Shown here piece by piece: positions 26,587-35,488 of a stretch of DNA of 38,707 bases (its first letter is position 1; each line of letters opens with the position of its first letter). Source of the DNA: Pedosphaera sp. (GTDB taxonomy: Bacteria; Verrucomicrobiota; Verrucomicrobiia; Limisphaerales; AAA164-E04); NCBI GenBank assembly GCA_002690655.1, contig NZFL01000034.1, positions 1-38,707 on the forward strand, read 5' to 3'. The notes under the pieces were generated by a model. That model worked only from the letters and a program-made list of their open reading frames with translations. It was not told where the DNA came from and did no database searches. The position numbers were made by a program, and so were the translations under genes.

Positions 26587-28443
26587 ATGCCTGCATTGTT
26601 TATCAGAATGATTGGCTGTTACACATGTCTCACGCTACAGCAATTTCGGTCTTTTGGACAGACATTGCTTTGTGCTATTGCCTTTTTGCTCTGCTCTTCT
26701 TCCAGAATCGTGGCGCATCCTATTTCCATGAGCACGGCAGTGGCTGATATCTATCAAGATCGCGTCCAAGTTGAGTTACGAATTCTCACTGAAGATTTGA
26801 TGTTTTATCACTCCATTGAAGCGGACGGGGATCAGTTGTTGTCGAGAAAAAATCTGCTTGAAGCAGCTGAAGCACACCGCGCGTTTTTGAAGAAGTATTT
26901 TCGGGTGCTCGACAAGACTGGCCAGACTATTGAAGGAAATTTCACGCGGGTCGATACTCAGGAAATACCCGAGGAGGGTGTCCGCCTGGATCAAGTCATG
27001 GAAGTCGGTGTGTTTTACGAATTTCATATTCTTTTGGAGGACATTCCCCAATACCTGACCTTCACTCAGAATTTCGGGGGCGATGATTCTCCTGTGCCGG
27101 CCGTGATGGATTTGATCATGCTTCAGAATGGAGCTCGCCTGGACTTTCCTGTTCAAATAGGTCCTAGATCTCCACACTCAGTAGCCATCGATTGGGAAAA
27201 TCCCCCCAGAAATGACCGTATGTATTGGAGAGAGCGCCGTGACTTGATGAAAAAACGCCGCGAAGAGCTTCTTGGAATCACGAGCTACAGTTCTACCTAC
27301 GCTTACATTTATGTGGAACCTTTTGAAATACGCTTTGAAATTCTTGTGCCATTGTTGACCTTGGAGACGTGGATGTCGATGGAAAGAAAGGAAAAAGATT
27401 TTCTCAGCGTTGAAGAACAGGAAGGTTTAAGGAATCCGCTTGAGAAATACATCAGGAGCCATTGTGAGGGCCTTGTAGATGGTATCGAGGTTGTTCCTGT
27501 TCTCTCTCATCTTGATTTTTTCAGTTTGGACATTCGAGATTTTGCGAGCCGATCTGAGCCCCGTTCCATAGGTATGCAGAACGGCCGTGCAGGGATCATC
27601 ATGACCTTTAGTACGAAAGGTAAGCCCGCATCCGCTTCCATAGAGTGGAGTGGTTTCAATGATTATACTCCCATGCTCAATACCATGGTTTACATGATGG
27701 ATGGAACGGGGGAGCGCCATTTTTTTACGGAAAATGAACCTCGGTGGAATTGGCAAACCAAGGAAGAAGGTCTTGGAGAAATTGCCTGGCTCACCCTGCC
27801 TCAAGCTCCTCAGCAGGCTGTGCTTTCCGTCTCTCCTGTTTCAATGACTCTGGCTGGGGTCGCTGGGCTTTTTTTACTGATCGGGTCAGCGGGGCGTAAG
27901 CGAGCCGCACTATGGAGCGGGGTGACTGCCTTGGTTGCTGCTGGAATAGTCTGGCCAGTGACGGTTGTTGAGATCAGTCATCCCTGGGAAAAAATAAACC
28001 CTCCCTCGATTGATCAGCAGAAGATGATCACAGAAGCCATGCTGAAAAATGTGTATCGAGCTTTTGATTATCAGCAGGACGAGCAGGTATATGACGCGTT
28101 GGCTCGCAGTGCCAGCGGAACTTTTTTGGAAAACTTGTATCTTCAAATTAAAAAAGGTCTGATTGTTCAAGAGCAGGGTGGTGCGCGTTCTCATGTGCGG
28201 GAGGTGCGATGGGGCTCTGCTGCATCTGTGACCTCAGATTCATCAGAAGCTGCTTTTGAGCTTAATATTCGATGGGAAGTCACAGGCACAGTCGAGCACT
28301 GGGGGCACATCCATACACGGCAGCATGCTTACGATGCTTTGATTCAAATCGTTGCGGAAGATGGCCAATGGAAAATCGGTGGAATGGACGTGACATCTGA
28401 AGAACAATTGAAGTCCTCAACAGGTTTGCGCAATGCTGCTTGA
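26587..28443 (+). CDS. Large envelope protein: HupE-like N-terminal domain, two membrane segments, C-terminal soluble domain
   Basis: A 618-aa protein of no firmly recognised family. The N-terminus has a signal-like hydrophobic stretch (about residues 20-42). From about 43 the sequence HPISMSTAVADIYQDRVQVELRI resembles the extracytoplasmic domain found before HupE/UreJ-type metal permeases. Two membrane helices lie at about 420-435 and 443-462, joined by a positive loop (AGRKRAA), which places both large domains on the periplasmic side. Residues about 480-610 form a soluble domain (NVYRAFDYQQDEQVYDAL ... WEVTGTVEHWGHIHTR) with an NTF2-like look; this is a weak impression. It directly follows the TonB receptor, so a shared role in uptake or sensing is possible. 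No HupE permease helices are present. Confidence 0.7.
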   Translation: MPALFIRMIGCYTCLTLQQFRSFGQTLLCAIAFLLCSSSRIVAHPISMSTAVADIYQDRVQVELRILTEDLMFYHSIEADGDQLLSRKNLLEAAEAHRAFLKKYFRVLDKTGQTIEGNFTRVDTQEIPEEGVRLDQVMEVGVFYEFHILLEDIPQYLTFTQNFGGDDSPVPAVMDLIMLQNGARLDFPVQIGPRSPHSVAIDWENPPRNDRMYWRERRDLMKKRREELLGITSYSSTYAYIYVEPFEIRFEILVPLLTLETWMSMERKEKDFLSVEEQEGLRNPLEKYIRSHCEGLVDGIEVVPVLSHLDFFSLDIRDFASRSEPRSIGMQNGRAGIIMTFSTKGKPASASIEWSGFNDYTPMLNTMVYMMDGTGERHFFTENEPRWNWQTKEEGLGEIAWLTLPQAPQQAVLSVSPVSMTLAGVAGLFLLIGSAGRKRAALWSGVTALVAAGIVWPVTVVEISHPWEKINPPSIDQQKMITEAMLKNVYRAFDYQQDEQVYDALARSASGTFLENLYLQIKKGLIVQEQGGARSHVREVRWGSAASVTSDSSEAAFELNIRWEVTGTVEHWGHIHTRQHAYDALIQIVAEDGQWKIGGMDVTSEEQLKSSTGLRNAA

Positions 28444-28491
28444 CATATTTTCCTTTTGTAAGATTCAACTCCATGGGATAAGGAAGACACG

Positions 28492-29154
28492 ATGAGTGGG
28501 CGACTGGCCAAAATTGACCGGAAGACGGGTGAAACGCATATCCGTTTGAAATTGAATATCGATGGAACAGGGGATTACCGCATTCAAACCGGTATTCCAT
28601 TTTTCAGCCATATGCTGGATTTATTTGCACGGCATGCTGTGCTGGATCTTGAGCTGGAATGCGATGGGGATATTGATGTCGATGGGCATCACACCGTCGA
28701 GGATTGCGGTATTGCACTTGGAGAAGCCTTTTTAAATGCTCTTGGAGATAAAAAAGGCATCCGGCGCTATGGTTTTGGATTTGATCCTAAAAACCCCTTC
28801 ACCGGTGAATCTTACGTTCCCATGGATGAGTGCTTGGCACGCTGTGTGATTGACTTCAGCGGGCGCCCTTACATGGTATGGAAAGGGATGGATGGCATGG
28901 GGATGAAGTGCATCACGCAAGAAGAGAAAAACCAAGACATGTCATCTCGCTTCAGGTTTGGCCTTGCTAGAGAGTTTTTTCAGGGTTTTACGAACGCTGC
29001 GAAATGTAATCTCCATTTGGAGCTTCTTTATGGAGAAGAACCCCACCATGTTGTTGAGGGTCTCTTCAAAGCCTTCGCAAAAGGCGTCGACTTTGCTTGT
29101 GCGCACGACCCTCGCATCAGTGATCAAATTCCAAGCACCAAAGGTAAGCTTTAA
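28492..29154 (+). CDS. hisB: Imidazoleglycerol-phosphate dehydratase
   Basis: A 220-aa enzyme of histidine synthesis that dehydrates imidazoleglycerol phosphate. The manganese-binding motifs are intact: FFSHMLDLFARHA, DGHHTVEDCGIALGEA, and the second-half pair KCNLHLELLYGEEPHHVVEGLFKAFA. Conserved ARCVIDFSGRPY is present. The protein is about 20-25 residues longer than usual, with extra sequence around GFDPKNPFTGES (about 98-109) and KGMDGMGMKCITQEEKNQD (about 130-148). It is not in a his operon; the ECF sigma gene follows 39 bases later. It starts 48 bases after the large envelope protein gene. Confidence 0.95.
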   Translation: MSGRLAKIDRKTGETHIRLKLNIDGTGDYRIQTGIPFFSHMLDLFARHAVLDLELECDGDIDVDGHHTVEDCGIALGEAFLNALGDKKGIRRYGFGFDPKNPFTGESYVPMDECLARCVIDFSGRPYMVWKGMDGMGMKCITQEEKNQDMSSRFRFGLAREFFQGFTNAAKCNLHLELLYGEEPHHVVEGLFKAFAKGVDFACAHDPRISDQIPSTKGKL

Positions 29155-29193
29155 TTTTTACTGAATATTGGTTCAATCTCGAACGTCCCTTCA

Positions 29194-29802
29194 ATGTCTG
29201 CAGATTCTTCATTCGAAGACCGTGAAGAAACGGAAGTCGTTTCCGCTGCCAAAACAGGTGATGCGGTCGCCTTCGAAGAATTGGTTCGCAGGCACGGTGA
29301 CAAAATATTTCGTCGAGCTTTGAGCATGATGAGAGATGAGGACACGGCTCTGGATATGGCTCAGCTTGCCTGGATCAAAGCATGGAATCGATTGTCGCAG
29401 TTTCATGGTGACAGCAGCTTTGCAACCTGGATGACTCGAGTGACTATCAATGTTTGCCTGGATCACATTCGCAAAGCCAAGCGATGGAAATTTGCCGAAT
29501 CCATCGAAGAAATGGATGAAAACTCGGGTGGAGTTGAGCGAAAGTTACCCATTGTGGAAACAAACCCGGCGGAAGGGCTCGAGCGGGAAGAATTAAAGAA
29601 GACAATTGACAGAGCGCTTGCTCAATTGAGCGAAGGGCACCGGGCAGTCATAGTGATGCACACTTTTGAAGAAATGGCATACAAGGAAATTGCTGAATCG
29701 ATGGATTGTTCCATTGGTACCGTGATGTCGCGATTATTTTATGCGAGACGAAACTTAGCTTCCATACTTAAACGGATGTTAGAGGAGGACAGTCAATCAT
29801 GA
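29194..29802 (+). CDS. ECF-type RNA polymerase sigma factor
   Basis: A 202-aa sigma-70-family factor of ECF size. Region 2 covers about 22-95 (AFEELVRRHGDKIFRRALSMM, DMAQLAWIKAWNRLSQF, FATWMTRVTINVCLDHIRK), and region 4 covers about 140-195 (LAQLSEGHRAVIVMHTFEEM, then the helix-turn-helix YKEIAESMDCSIGTVMSRLFYARR). It lacks region 1 and 3, as ECF factors do. Its stop overlaps the start of the anti-sigma gene by four bases (ATGA). It lies only 39 bases after hisB, so it may be read from an upstream promoter as well as its own. The regulon is unknown. Confidence 0.94.
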   Translation: MSADSSFEDREETEVVSAAKTGDAVAFEELVRRHGDKIFRRALSMMRDEDTALDMAQLAWIKAWNRLSQFHGDSSFATWMTRVTINVCLDHIRKAKRWKFAESIEEMDENSGGVERKLPIVETNPAEGLEREELKKTIDRALAQLSEGHRAVIVMHTFEEMAYKEIAESMDCSIGTVMSRLFYARRNLASILKRMLEEDSQS

Positions 29803-30311
29803 ACGAAAAACTGGTAATTCAAATTCAAGCGTATCTGGACGGAGAACTATCCGCAGAAGCCAGGCTGCAATTGCTGGCAAGGTTGGAAAAAGATTCGGAG
29901 GCTCGCGAACTATGTGATTCCCTGAAAGCTGAGCAAGGTTTTTTGAAAGATGTTGGGGAGAAAGACCATGAATTACCTGTGGCTCATTCATATTTCTGGA
30001 AAGCCATTTCCGATGAAATACAGCCTCATTCATCTTCCCGGAACCAGGCAAGGCATAAACAGACTGCTGGTGCTTTCCAGCGATGGTCGGCATGGCTTGT
30101 TCCCGGTGGTGTTATTGCATGCATCGCATTGGTGGTGTTTCAGAAAGGTCTTCTTGACGATGTCTTGGATGGCATTAAGTCTACCGGCAAGAAAGCCGCA
30201 CGGAGAGCGCCCAGTTTCCATGAAATTGACAGCCAGCAGCAGAATGCAGGATTTATCTCCTTCCGCTCTGAGTCCGAGGGCGTATCTGTAGTCTGGATTA
30301 GTAATTATTAG
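29799..30311 (+). CDS. Anti-sigma factor-like single-pass membrane protein
   Basis: A 170-aa protein. The N-terminus IQAYLDGELSAEARLQLLARLEKDSEARELCDSL is the typical anti-sigma domain that holds an ECF factor; the usual zinc HxxxCxxC motif is not complete. A membrane helix lies at about 103-118 (WLVPGGVIACIALVVF). The remaining part, about 50 residues, should lie in the periplasm and ends in EGVSVVWISNY, an ending seen in such proteins of Verrucomicrobia. The start overlaps the sigma factor stop (ATGA), so the pair is translationally coupled. Confidence 0.87.
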   Translation: MNEKLVIQIQAYLDGELSAEARLQLLARLEKDSEARELCDSLKAEQGFLKDVGEKDHELPVAHSYFWKAISDEIQPHSSSRNQARHKQTAGAFQRWSAWLVPGGVIACIALVVFQKGLLDDVLDGIKSTGKKAARRAPSFHEIDSQQQNAGFISFRSESEGVSVVWISNY

Positions 30312-30369
30312 GCTTTTCCATTTGCTCAATCGTATTAGAAAGATTATTACATATTTCAATATCAAGCCT

Positions 30370-30891
30370 ATGAAAGTGCGCGATTTATCAAAGCCTAAAT
30401 TTAGTCCAGCCACTCAAATACTGGGGCTGGCGCTCATGGTCTTTTGGTTCGCTGCTCCGGTATTACAGGCAGCTGAAACGCTCAAATTATCCGCAAGACT
30501 TGTTTGGGGTACGAACCGCGATAAATCTGCTGACGACGAACTCAAGGCCATGACGCCGAAGCTCAAGTCGAAGTTTGTCAATATTTTCAAGTGGAAGGAT
30601 TATTACGAAATATCCAAAAAAACTTTCCAATTCCCCAAACACGAGGGCAAGCAGGTACGCATGAGCAAAAAGTGCGAAATCATCATGAAACTTCTGGACA
30701 AAGATACATTGCAGGTTCAGGTCATTGGTGAAGATCAATTACAGCGCACTGTGAAGCACCCCTTGAAGCCTATCCTCAATGACGGGGATCTCTTCGTTGT
30801 TGGAGGTGATGACAAAGACAGTTATGGCGATGCATGGTTCCTAGTCATCACTCATCCAGATCTTGATAAAGAGCAGAAGAAAGAGAATTAA
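30370..30891 (+). CDS. Small exported protein of unknown function in the sigma/anti-sigma operon
   Basis: A 173-aa protein from the ATG at 30370. A signal peptide (GLALMVFWFAAPVLQAAE, about residues 20-38) is clear; an in-frame TTG start upstream adds only residues before it. The mature part is about 135 residues, lysine- and aspartate-rich, with beta-strand-like stretches (LKLSARLVWGTN, TLQVQVIGEDQLQRTVKHPL, DAWFLVITHPD). I do not recognise the family. It starts 58 bases after the anti-sigma gene, so it probably belongs to the same transcript and could be a signal sensor or a target of the sigma factor. Confidence 0.78.
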   Translation: MKVRDLSKPKFSPATQILGLALMVFWFAAPVLQAAETLKLSARLVWGTNRDKSADDELKAMTPKLKSKFVNIFKWKDYYEISKKTFQFPKHEGKQVRMSKKCEIIMKLLDKDTLQVQVIGEDQLQRTVKHPLKPILNDGDLFVVGGDDKDSYGDAWFLVITHPDLDKEQKKEN

Positions 30892-31110
30892 TCACTCTCG
30901 ATCTCTATTTTTTCGAACCCAATGCCTTCTGGAACTTTTTTTTCGACCTGACCTCCCTTATTTCAATTCAAGCAAAACCCAAGTAAGCTCTGGATGACAT
31001 TATATCCTTGGCATTTGGTCCTGAAATGTGCTTCATTTTCCTAAGTCATCCGGAACTTCATTTCTCATGTTTTTTGGGAGATCTTAAAGTTTGATTTTGA
31101 TTGGAAAATT

Positions 31111-32193
31111 ATGATTTTGAATATTTGCAACAAACCTTCAATCTGGCACCTTCTCCTGTTCCTCCTCTTTTCACCTAGACCTGCGCAAGCTTTGTCTATT
31201 GAGATGGCTACTCAGCCAGGGAAAATGAAATATGATGTAGAAGTATTCGGTGTTCGTCCTGGTGAGCAGGTGCGTTTGACTTTCTTGAATAACGACGAAA
31301 TGCAGCACAATCTCCTCATACTCCAAGGTAAGGAGGGAATCACACTAAAGGTTGCGCAGATGGCATGGGCGCTTGGTCCTGGAGCTGTTGAGAAGGAATT
31401 TGTGCCTGATATGGATGAAACGGTGCTTGCTCACACCAGAGTGCTCAATCCAGGCGAGAATCAGACATTGAGTTTTCAAGCTCCTGAAAGTGAAGGTAAA
31501 TATCCATATGTCTGCACCCTTCCTGGCCATGCTTTCTCCATGAAAGGAATAATGGTCGTGACCTCTGACCCTTCCTCCGTGACGGATGTTCAAGTGGAAG
31601 AAAAAAAGCTTTCCAACGATGCATTTGTCCTTAGACCGCATCACAAGTCACTGGTGAAGCGAGCGTTTGTTCAAGATGGTCCGCCGCGCGCCATCAGTGT
31701 TGGTATCCCTGGAGGGATCAATTTTTGTTTTGATGCTGAATCCTGCATGGTTGCCTTTGGTTGGTTTGGCCCTTTCCTTGACATTGGGCCTGATTGGGGG
31801 CGAAACGCCGGACAGCGAGGTGGTGGTTCAGTAAATGTTCTGGGAGAGCGCTTCCAGTCTGGACAGATCATGTTTCCAATACGTATAGGGGGTAAGCACA
31901 TTACACCACAAGTGAGTTTCAAGGGGTATCAATTGCGTGGTAAGGAAACTCCTGTCTTTGAATTTACGGTCAACGGAGCCTGGGTAAAAGAAACTGTTTC
32001 GGCTTCTGAAAAAGGAATTGGCCTGACCTATTCGTTTGAAATGGACCCAGGTCTCGTAACCCCTATCTTTGTTTACCTTGATCGATCCAATGCTGAAGTT
32101 GAGGCATCACACGGTAAGTGGGATGGGAACTGGTTGAAGATTGAGCCTGAAAACATTGCTTCTTTTTCAATTTCCCATTATCGACAACCCTAA
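31111..32193 (+). CDS. Exported cupredoxin (plastocyanin/azurin-like) with C-terminal PVC-type domain
   Basis: A 360-aa protein. The signal peptide is about residues 1-28. The cupredoxin domain (about 30-152) has the type-1 copper ligands H66 (EMQHNLL), C135, H140 and M144 in YVCTLPGHAFSMKG, the usual azurin/plastocyanin spacing. It should carry electrons in the periplasm. The C-terminal part (about 190-360) starts RAISVGIPGGINFCFDAESCMVAFGWFG, a segment I associate with domains fused to propeller dehydrogenases or cytochromes in PVC bacteria. It is followed after 13 bases by a beta-propeller protein, so the two likely work together in a redox step. An A/T-rich gap of 219 bases lies upstream. 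Confidence 0.85.
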   Translation: MILNICNKPSIWHLLLFLLFSPRPAQALSIEMATQPGKMKYDVEVFGVRPGEQVRLTFLNNDEMQHNLLILQGKEGITLKVAQMAWALGPGAVEKEFVPDMDETVLAHTRVLNPGENQTLSFQAPESEGKYPYVCTLPGHAFSMKGIMVVTSDPSSVTDVQVEEKKLSNDAFVLRPHHKSLVKRAFVQDGPPRAISVGIPGGINFCFDAESCMVAFGWFGPFLDIGPDWGRNAGQRGGGSVNVLGERFQSGQIMFPIRIGGKHITPQVSFKGYQLRGKETPVFEFTVNGAWVKETVSASEKGIGLTYSFEMDPGLVTPIFVYLDRSNAEVEASHGKWDGNWLKIEPENIASFSISHYRQP

Positions 32194-32206
32194 ACCCTAA
32201 CTGACT

Positions 32207-33730
32207 ATGCGTTCCAAGATTTCCATGAATCTCAAATTAACTTTTTCCCGATTGAGTACGGTTCTGGCAATTGTATGCTCCAACTCTCTCCTTGAAACTT
32301 CCAATGCAGCAGCTCATGCGCCAGCGGGCTACATCGTGGAAACATTGGAAATTCCAGAAGGAGTTACTTTGGGGGTCGGTGGTTTGGCGTTTGCCCCGGA
32401 CGATGCACTGTTCGTGACCTCACGGGAAGGTCAGGTCTGGCGATTAAAAGACGATCAATGGAGTCTTTTTGCAGATGGACTGCATGAAGTGCTTGGTATC
32501 TACATTGACCCTGTTACATCTGAGGTCTGGGTCATGCAGCGCCCTGAGTTAACCAAGTTAATCGATGAGGATGGCGACGGAAGCGCTGATGTATTCAGGA
32601 CAGTCAATGCCGATTGGGGATTGACGGACAATTATCATGAATATGCATTTGGTATTGTGCGTGATTCCGGCGGGAATTTTTACGGAACACTCAACACCAG
32701 CTTGAGCTGGAAAGGCTGGGCAGGCAGTTCTAAATGGGACGTTGGACGCGTTCATGATGGTAAGATGGGGAGGGCTACTAAATACCGCGGCTGGTCCTTC
32801 CAAATTACACCTGACGGCCGCTTTGTCCCGTGGTCTTCTGGGATGCGGTCTCCTGCAGGTATCGGCATGAACAGGCATGAAGAAATTTTTTATACGGATA
32901 ATCAAGGAGACTGGAACGGTTCTTCCACCTTGCAGCATGTGGTTAAAGGACGCTTCCATGGTCACCCTTCCTCATTGATGGACCATCCTGATTTTCAAGG
33001 TAAGGATCTGAATGCCATCCCAGTTGAAACTTACGATGAGTTGAGAACCCCTCCCGCCGTATTCTTCATTCATGGGGATCTTGCAAATTCACCTGGAGAA
33101 CCTGTCTTCAATGAAACGGGTGGACAGTTTGGCCCTTTTGAGGATCAGGTCTTCGTAGGTGATCAATCACGCTCTAATCTAATGCGTATTTATCTGGAAA
33201 AAGTTCAGGGTGAATACCAAGGTGCTATTTTCAATTTCATTGATCCCATGCAAACTGGAATTGTTCGAAATCAATTTGATAAAAATGGAGTGCTTTATGT
33301 TGGTCAGACAGGGCGCGGATGGCGGTCGGTCGGCAGTGAAATATTTGGCTTGCAAACTGTGCGTTGGGACAGAAGAACCACACCTGTTGAAATGCATTCG
33401 ATCCGTTTAACAACAACAGGGTTTGAGATACGGTTTACACAACCCATGGACGAAACGCTGCTGAGAGATGTAAATCAATTTTCAATTCAACATTGGAAAT
33501 ATCTTTATCGTCCGGAATACGGTTCCCCCAAGGCAGATAAAACGAAAGTTACACCCGCTAATGTGAAGGTATCCCACGATGGGATGAGGGTGCGCTTTGA
33601 TGTGCCTTTGCTGACCGGTAGAGTATACGAATTCAAGGCTCTGGGTATGAAATCCAAATCAGGTGGTGATCTGACTAATCCGATTGGATGGTATACCTTG
33701 AACCATCTGAGATTGAATGATACCAGATAG
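32207..33730 (+). CDS. Exported beta-propeller protein, PVC putative dehydrogenase type
   Basis: A 507-aa protein with an N-terminal signal peptide (about residues 8-36). Residues about 45-395 form a six-bladed propeller like those of PQQ-dependent sugar dehydrogenases and planctomycete membrane-bound dehydrogenase proteins: GGLAFAPDDALFVTSREGQVWRL, DEDGDGSADVFRT, GMRSPAGIGMNRHEEIFYTDNQGDW and VFVGDQSRSNLMRI. Residues about 400-500 add a beta-rich domain. No heme motif (CxxCH) is visible, so it lacks the cytochrome tail of longer relatives. The cupredoxin gene ends 13 bases upstream; that protein could accept its electrons. Cofactor and substrate are not known. A shorter start at 32225 is possible. 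Confidence 0.83.
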   Translation: MRSKISMNLKLTFSRLSTVLAIVCSNSLLETSNAAAHAPAGYIVETLEIPEGVTLGVGGLAFAPDDALFVTSREGQVWRLKDDQWSLFADGLHEVLGIYIDPVTSEVWVMQRPELTKLIDEDGDGSADVFRTVNADWGLTDNYHEYAFGIVRDSGGNFYGTLNTSLSWKGWAGSSKWDVGRVHDGKMGRATKYRGWSFQITPDGRFVPWSSGMRSPAGIGMNRHEEIFYTDNQGDWNGSSTLQHVVKGRFHGHPSSLMDHPDFQGKDLNAIPVETYDELRTPPAVFFIHGDLANSPGEPVFNETGGQFGPFEDQVFVGDQSRSNLMRIYLEKVQGEYQGAIFNFIDPMQTGIVRNQFDKNGVLYVGQTGRGWRSVGSEIFGLQTVRWDRRTTPVEMHSIRLTTTGFEIRFTQPMDETLLRDVNQFSIQHWKYLYRPEYGSPKADKTKVTPANVKVSHDGMRVRFDVPLLTGRVYEFKALGMKSKSGGDLTNPIGWYTLNHLRLNDTR

Positions 33731-33777
33731 AGGTCAGTCTACCTTTGCCATACGAGCAGGGCTGTTTTTCTTGCCAA

Positions 33778-34740
33778 TCAACGGATTTCTTCAAGCATGC
33801 ACTGAGCGTGTTTGATGTCCTTCTTTATTTGTGATTTCAGTGAATCAACGTCAGGAAAACGACGTTCTCCCCTCAGTCTTCCCTTGATTTCCAGTCCGAT
33901 GCGTTTGCCATAAAGGTTCATCTCAAAATCCCAGAAATGAGCCTCCACCTGAAGCTTGGGCTCAGTATGGTTGAGAGTTGGTCGTTTCCCTATATTCAAA
34001 ACTCCATCGCGTTCCTGACCTTCGATATTGCAAGTGATGGCGTATACGCCCAGAGGCGGAAGTGCGAGTTGCTGGCAGTCCAGGTTTGCGGTTGGGAAAC
34101 CTAGTTTTCGGCCAAGTCCATCTCCCGAAATGACCTGCCCCATGAGGGAGTAAGGCCTTCCGAGTAATCTCGAGGTCATTTCGATATCTCCAGATTGAAT
34201 TAAATGCCTGATGCGCGTGCTGCTGACCAAGTCTTCCCCATAATGAAGAGGAACTTTCCCTTCTACCTGAAATCCGTGATCTTTTCCGCATTCTTTGAGA
34301 AGATCTACATTGCCCTGTCGCTGACAGCCGAAGGAGAAATTGGACCCAACACTTATTCCTGATAAATGACGCGTATAATGCCTGATTTTCTCCACAAAAT
34401 CTTCTGCGGACATTTGACTCAAGCGCTTGTCAAAAGGAATCATCCACGCAATATCCACACCGATTGATTCGAGGAGTGCTTGTTTGTAATCAGTCGGATA
34501 AATAAGTTTGGGTGATCGGTCGGGAGTCAGTAGCGCTGCGGGGTGGGTCTGAAATGTAAGGACGACGGAGAGCCCTTTTGTAGATCTGGCCTGGTCGATG
34601 AGGTGTTTCAGGACCGACTGATGACCGAGATGTAAACCGTCAAACATTCCGATAGCACAAAATACAGGTTGTTCCCCTGTAGGTAATGCCTCGAAGTGTT
34701 GAATAGTTTTCATGCGCATCGCTACACGTTCTGCCATCAT
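33778..34740 (-). CDS. ribF: Riboflavin kinase / FMN adenylyltransferase (bifunctional)
   Basis: About 320 residues. The N-terminal adenylyltransferase domain begins with CAIGMFDGLHLGHQSVL and includes SVGSNFSFGCQRQGN; the C-terminal kinase domain starts at RPYSLMGQVISGDGLGRKLGFPTANL and ends near the LRGERRFPDVDSLKSQIKKDI segment. It makes FMN and FAD in the cytoplasm. I chose the ATG at 34740, which overlaps the truB stop (ATGA); ATG codons at 34719 and 34713 are also possible and would fit the family start. It is the last gene of the infB operon and converges on the propeller gene with 47 bases between. Confidence 0.94.
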   Translation of the reverse strand: MMAERVAMRMKTIQHFEALPTGEQPVFCAIGMFDGLHLGHQSVLKHLIDQARSTKGLSVVLTFQTHPAALLTPDRSPKLIYPTDYKQALLESIGVDIAWMIPFDKRLSQMSAEDFVEKIRHYTRHLSGISVGSNFSFGCQRQGNVDLLKECGKDHGFQVEGKVPLHYGEDLVSSTRIRHLIQSGDIEMTSRLLGRPYSLMGQVISGDGLGRKLGFPTANLDCQQLALPPLGVYAITCNIEGQERDGVLNIGKRPTLNHTEPKLQVEAHFWDFEMNLYGKRIGLEIKGRLRGERRFPDVDSLKSQIKKDIKHAQCMLEEIR

Positions 34741-35456
34741 GGCCTTGCTGCATTGGCGAGGGAGGGGGCTAGTAAGGATGCTATCAATGATCCCATATCG
34801 CACGCAAGAATATCATCCAAACGTATCGCTGCCTCGATCTTAAAATTTCCGGAAACAGTGCGCCGGAGCGTTTTCAAGTGGGCGCCACAGCCGATGTTTT
34901 GTCCAAGATCCTGCGCCAGACTTCGAACGTAGGTGCCTTTTGTGCATGCAACCTCAAATTCGCATTCTGGTCGTTGATAGGTTTTGATTCGGAAGTAATA
35001 AATGTGAATGAGCCGAGGAGGTCTTTCCACTTCAATTCCCTTGCGTGCTAATTTGTAGAGAGGGACACCGTTTCTTTTGATGGCAGAAACCATGGGGGGG
35101 ATTTGCATCTGATCCCCCTTGAAATCCTGGGTAAATTCATTGAGTCGCTCTGTTGATAGATCGGGGATGTCTTTTTCGGCGACGGTTTCCCCATCGATAT
35201 CATAACTGTTAGTTTCTCGCCCAAGCTCAATGATTCCCGTATAAACTTTATCTTCTCCCATGAGTTTTTCGGAGAGCTTGGTGGCTTTGCCCAACACTAG
35301 AATCAAAAGACCTGTCGCATTTGGATCCAGTGTTCCGCAGTGTCCAACCTTCTTGATTCCAAACCTTTTTCTTACCGCATCGACAACATCATGTGAAGTC
35401 ATGCCCGAAGGCTTGTCTACCAATAGAATTCCATCCGGAGTGGCATTTTTAACCAT
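34737..35456 (-). CDS. truB: tRNA pseudouridine(55) synthase
   Basis: A 239-aa enzyme that converts U55 to pseudouridine in the T-loop of tRNAs. The catalytic aspartate is D44 in GHCGTLDPNATGLL. Other family motifs are LLVDKPSGMTSHDVV at the start, YDIDGE, QIPPMVSAIKRNGVPLYKLAR and CTKGTYVRSLAQDLG. The C-terminal PUA-like extension is short. It follows nrnA by 32 bases and overlaps ribF by four bases, a conserved arrangement in bacterial infB operons. Confidence 0.96.
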   Translation of the reverse strand: MVKNATPDGILLVDKPSGMTSHDVVDAVRKRFGIKKVGHCGTLDPNATGLLILVLGKATKLSEKLMGEDKVYTGIIELGRETNSYDIDGETVAEKDIPDLSTERLNEFTQDFKGDQMQIPPMVSAIKRNGVPLYKLARKGIEVERPPRLIHIYYFRIKTYQRPECEFEVACTKGTYVRSLAQDLGQNIGCGAHLKTLRRTVSGNFKIEAAIRLDDILACDMGSLIASLLAPSLANAARP

Positions 35457-35488
35457 CTGAAAATTTACTGTTTTTAAATTAGGGGTGA

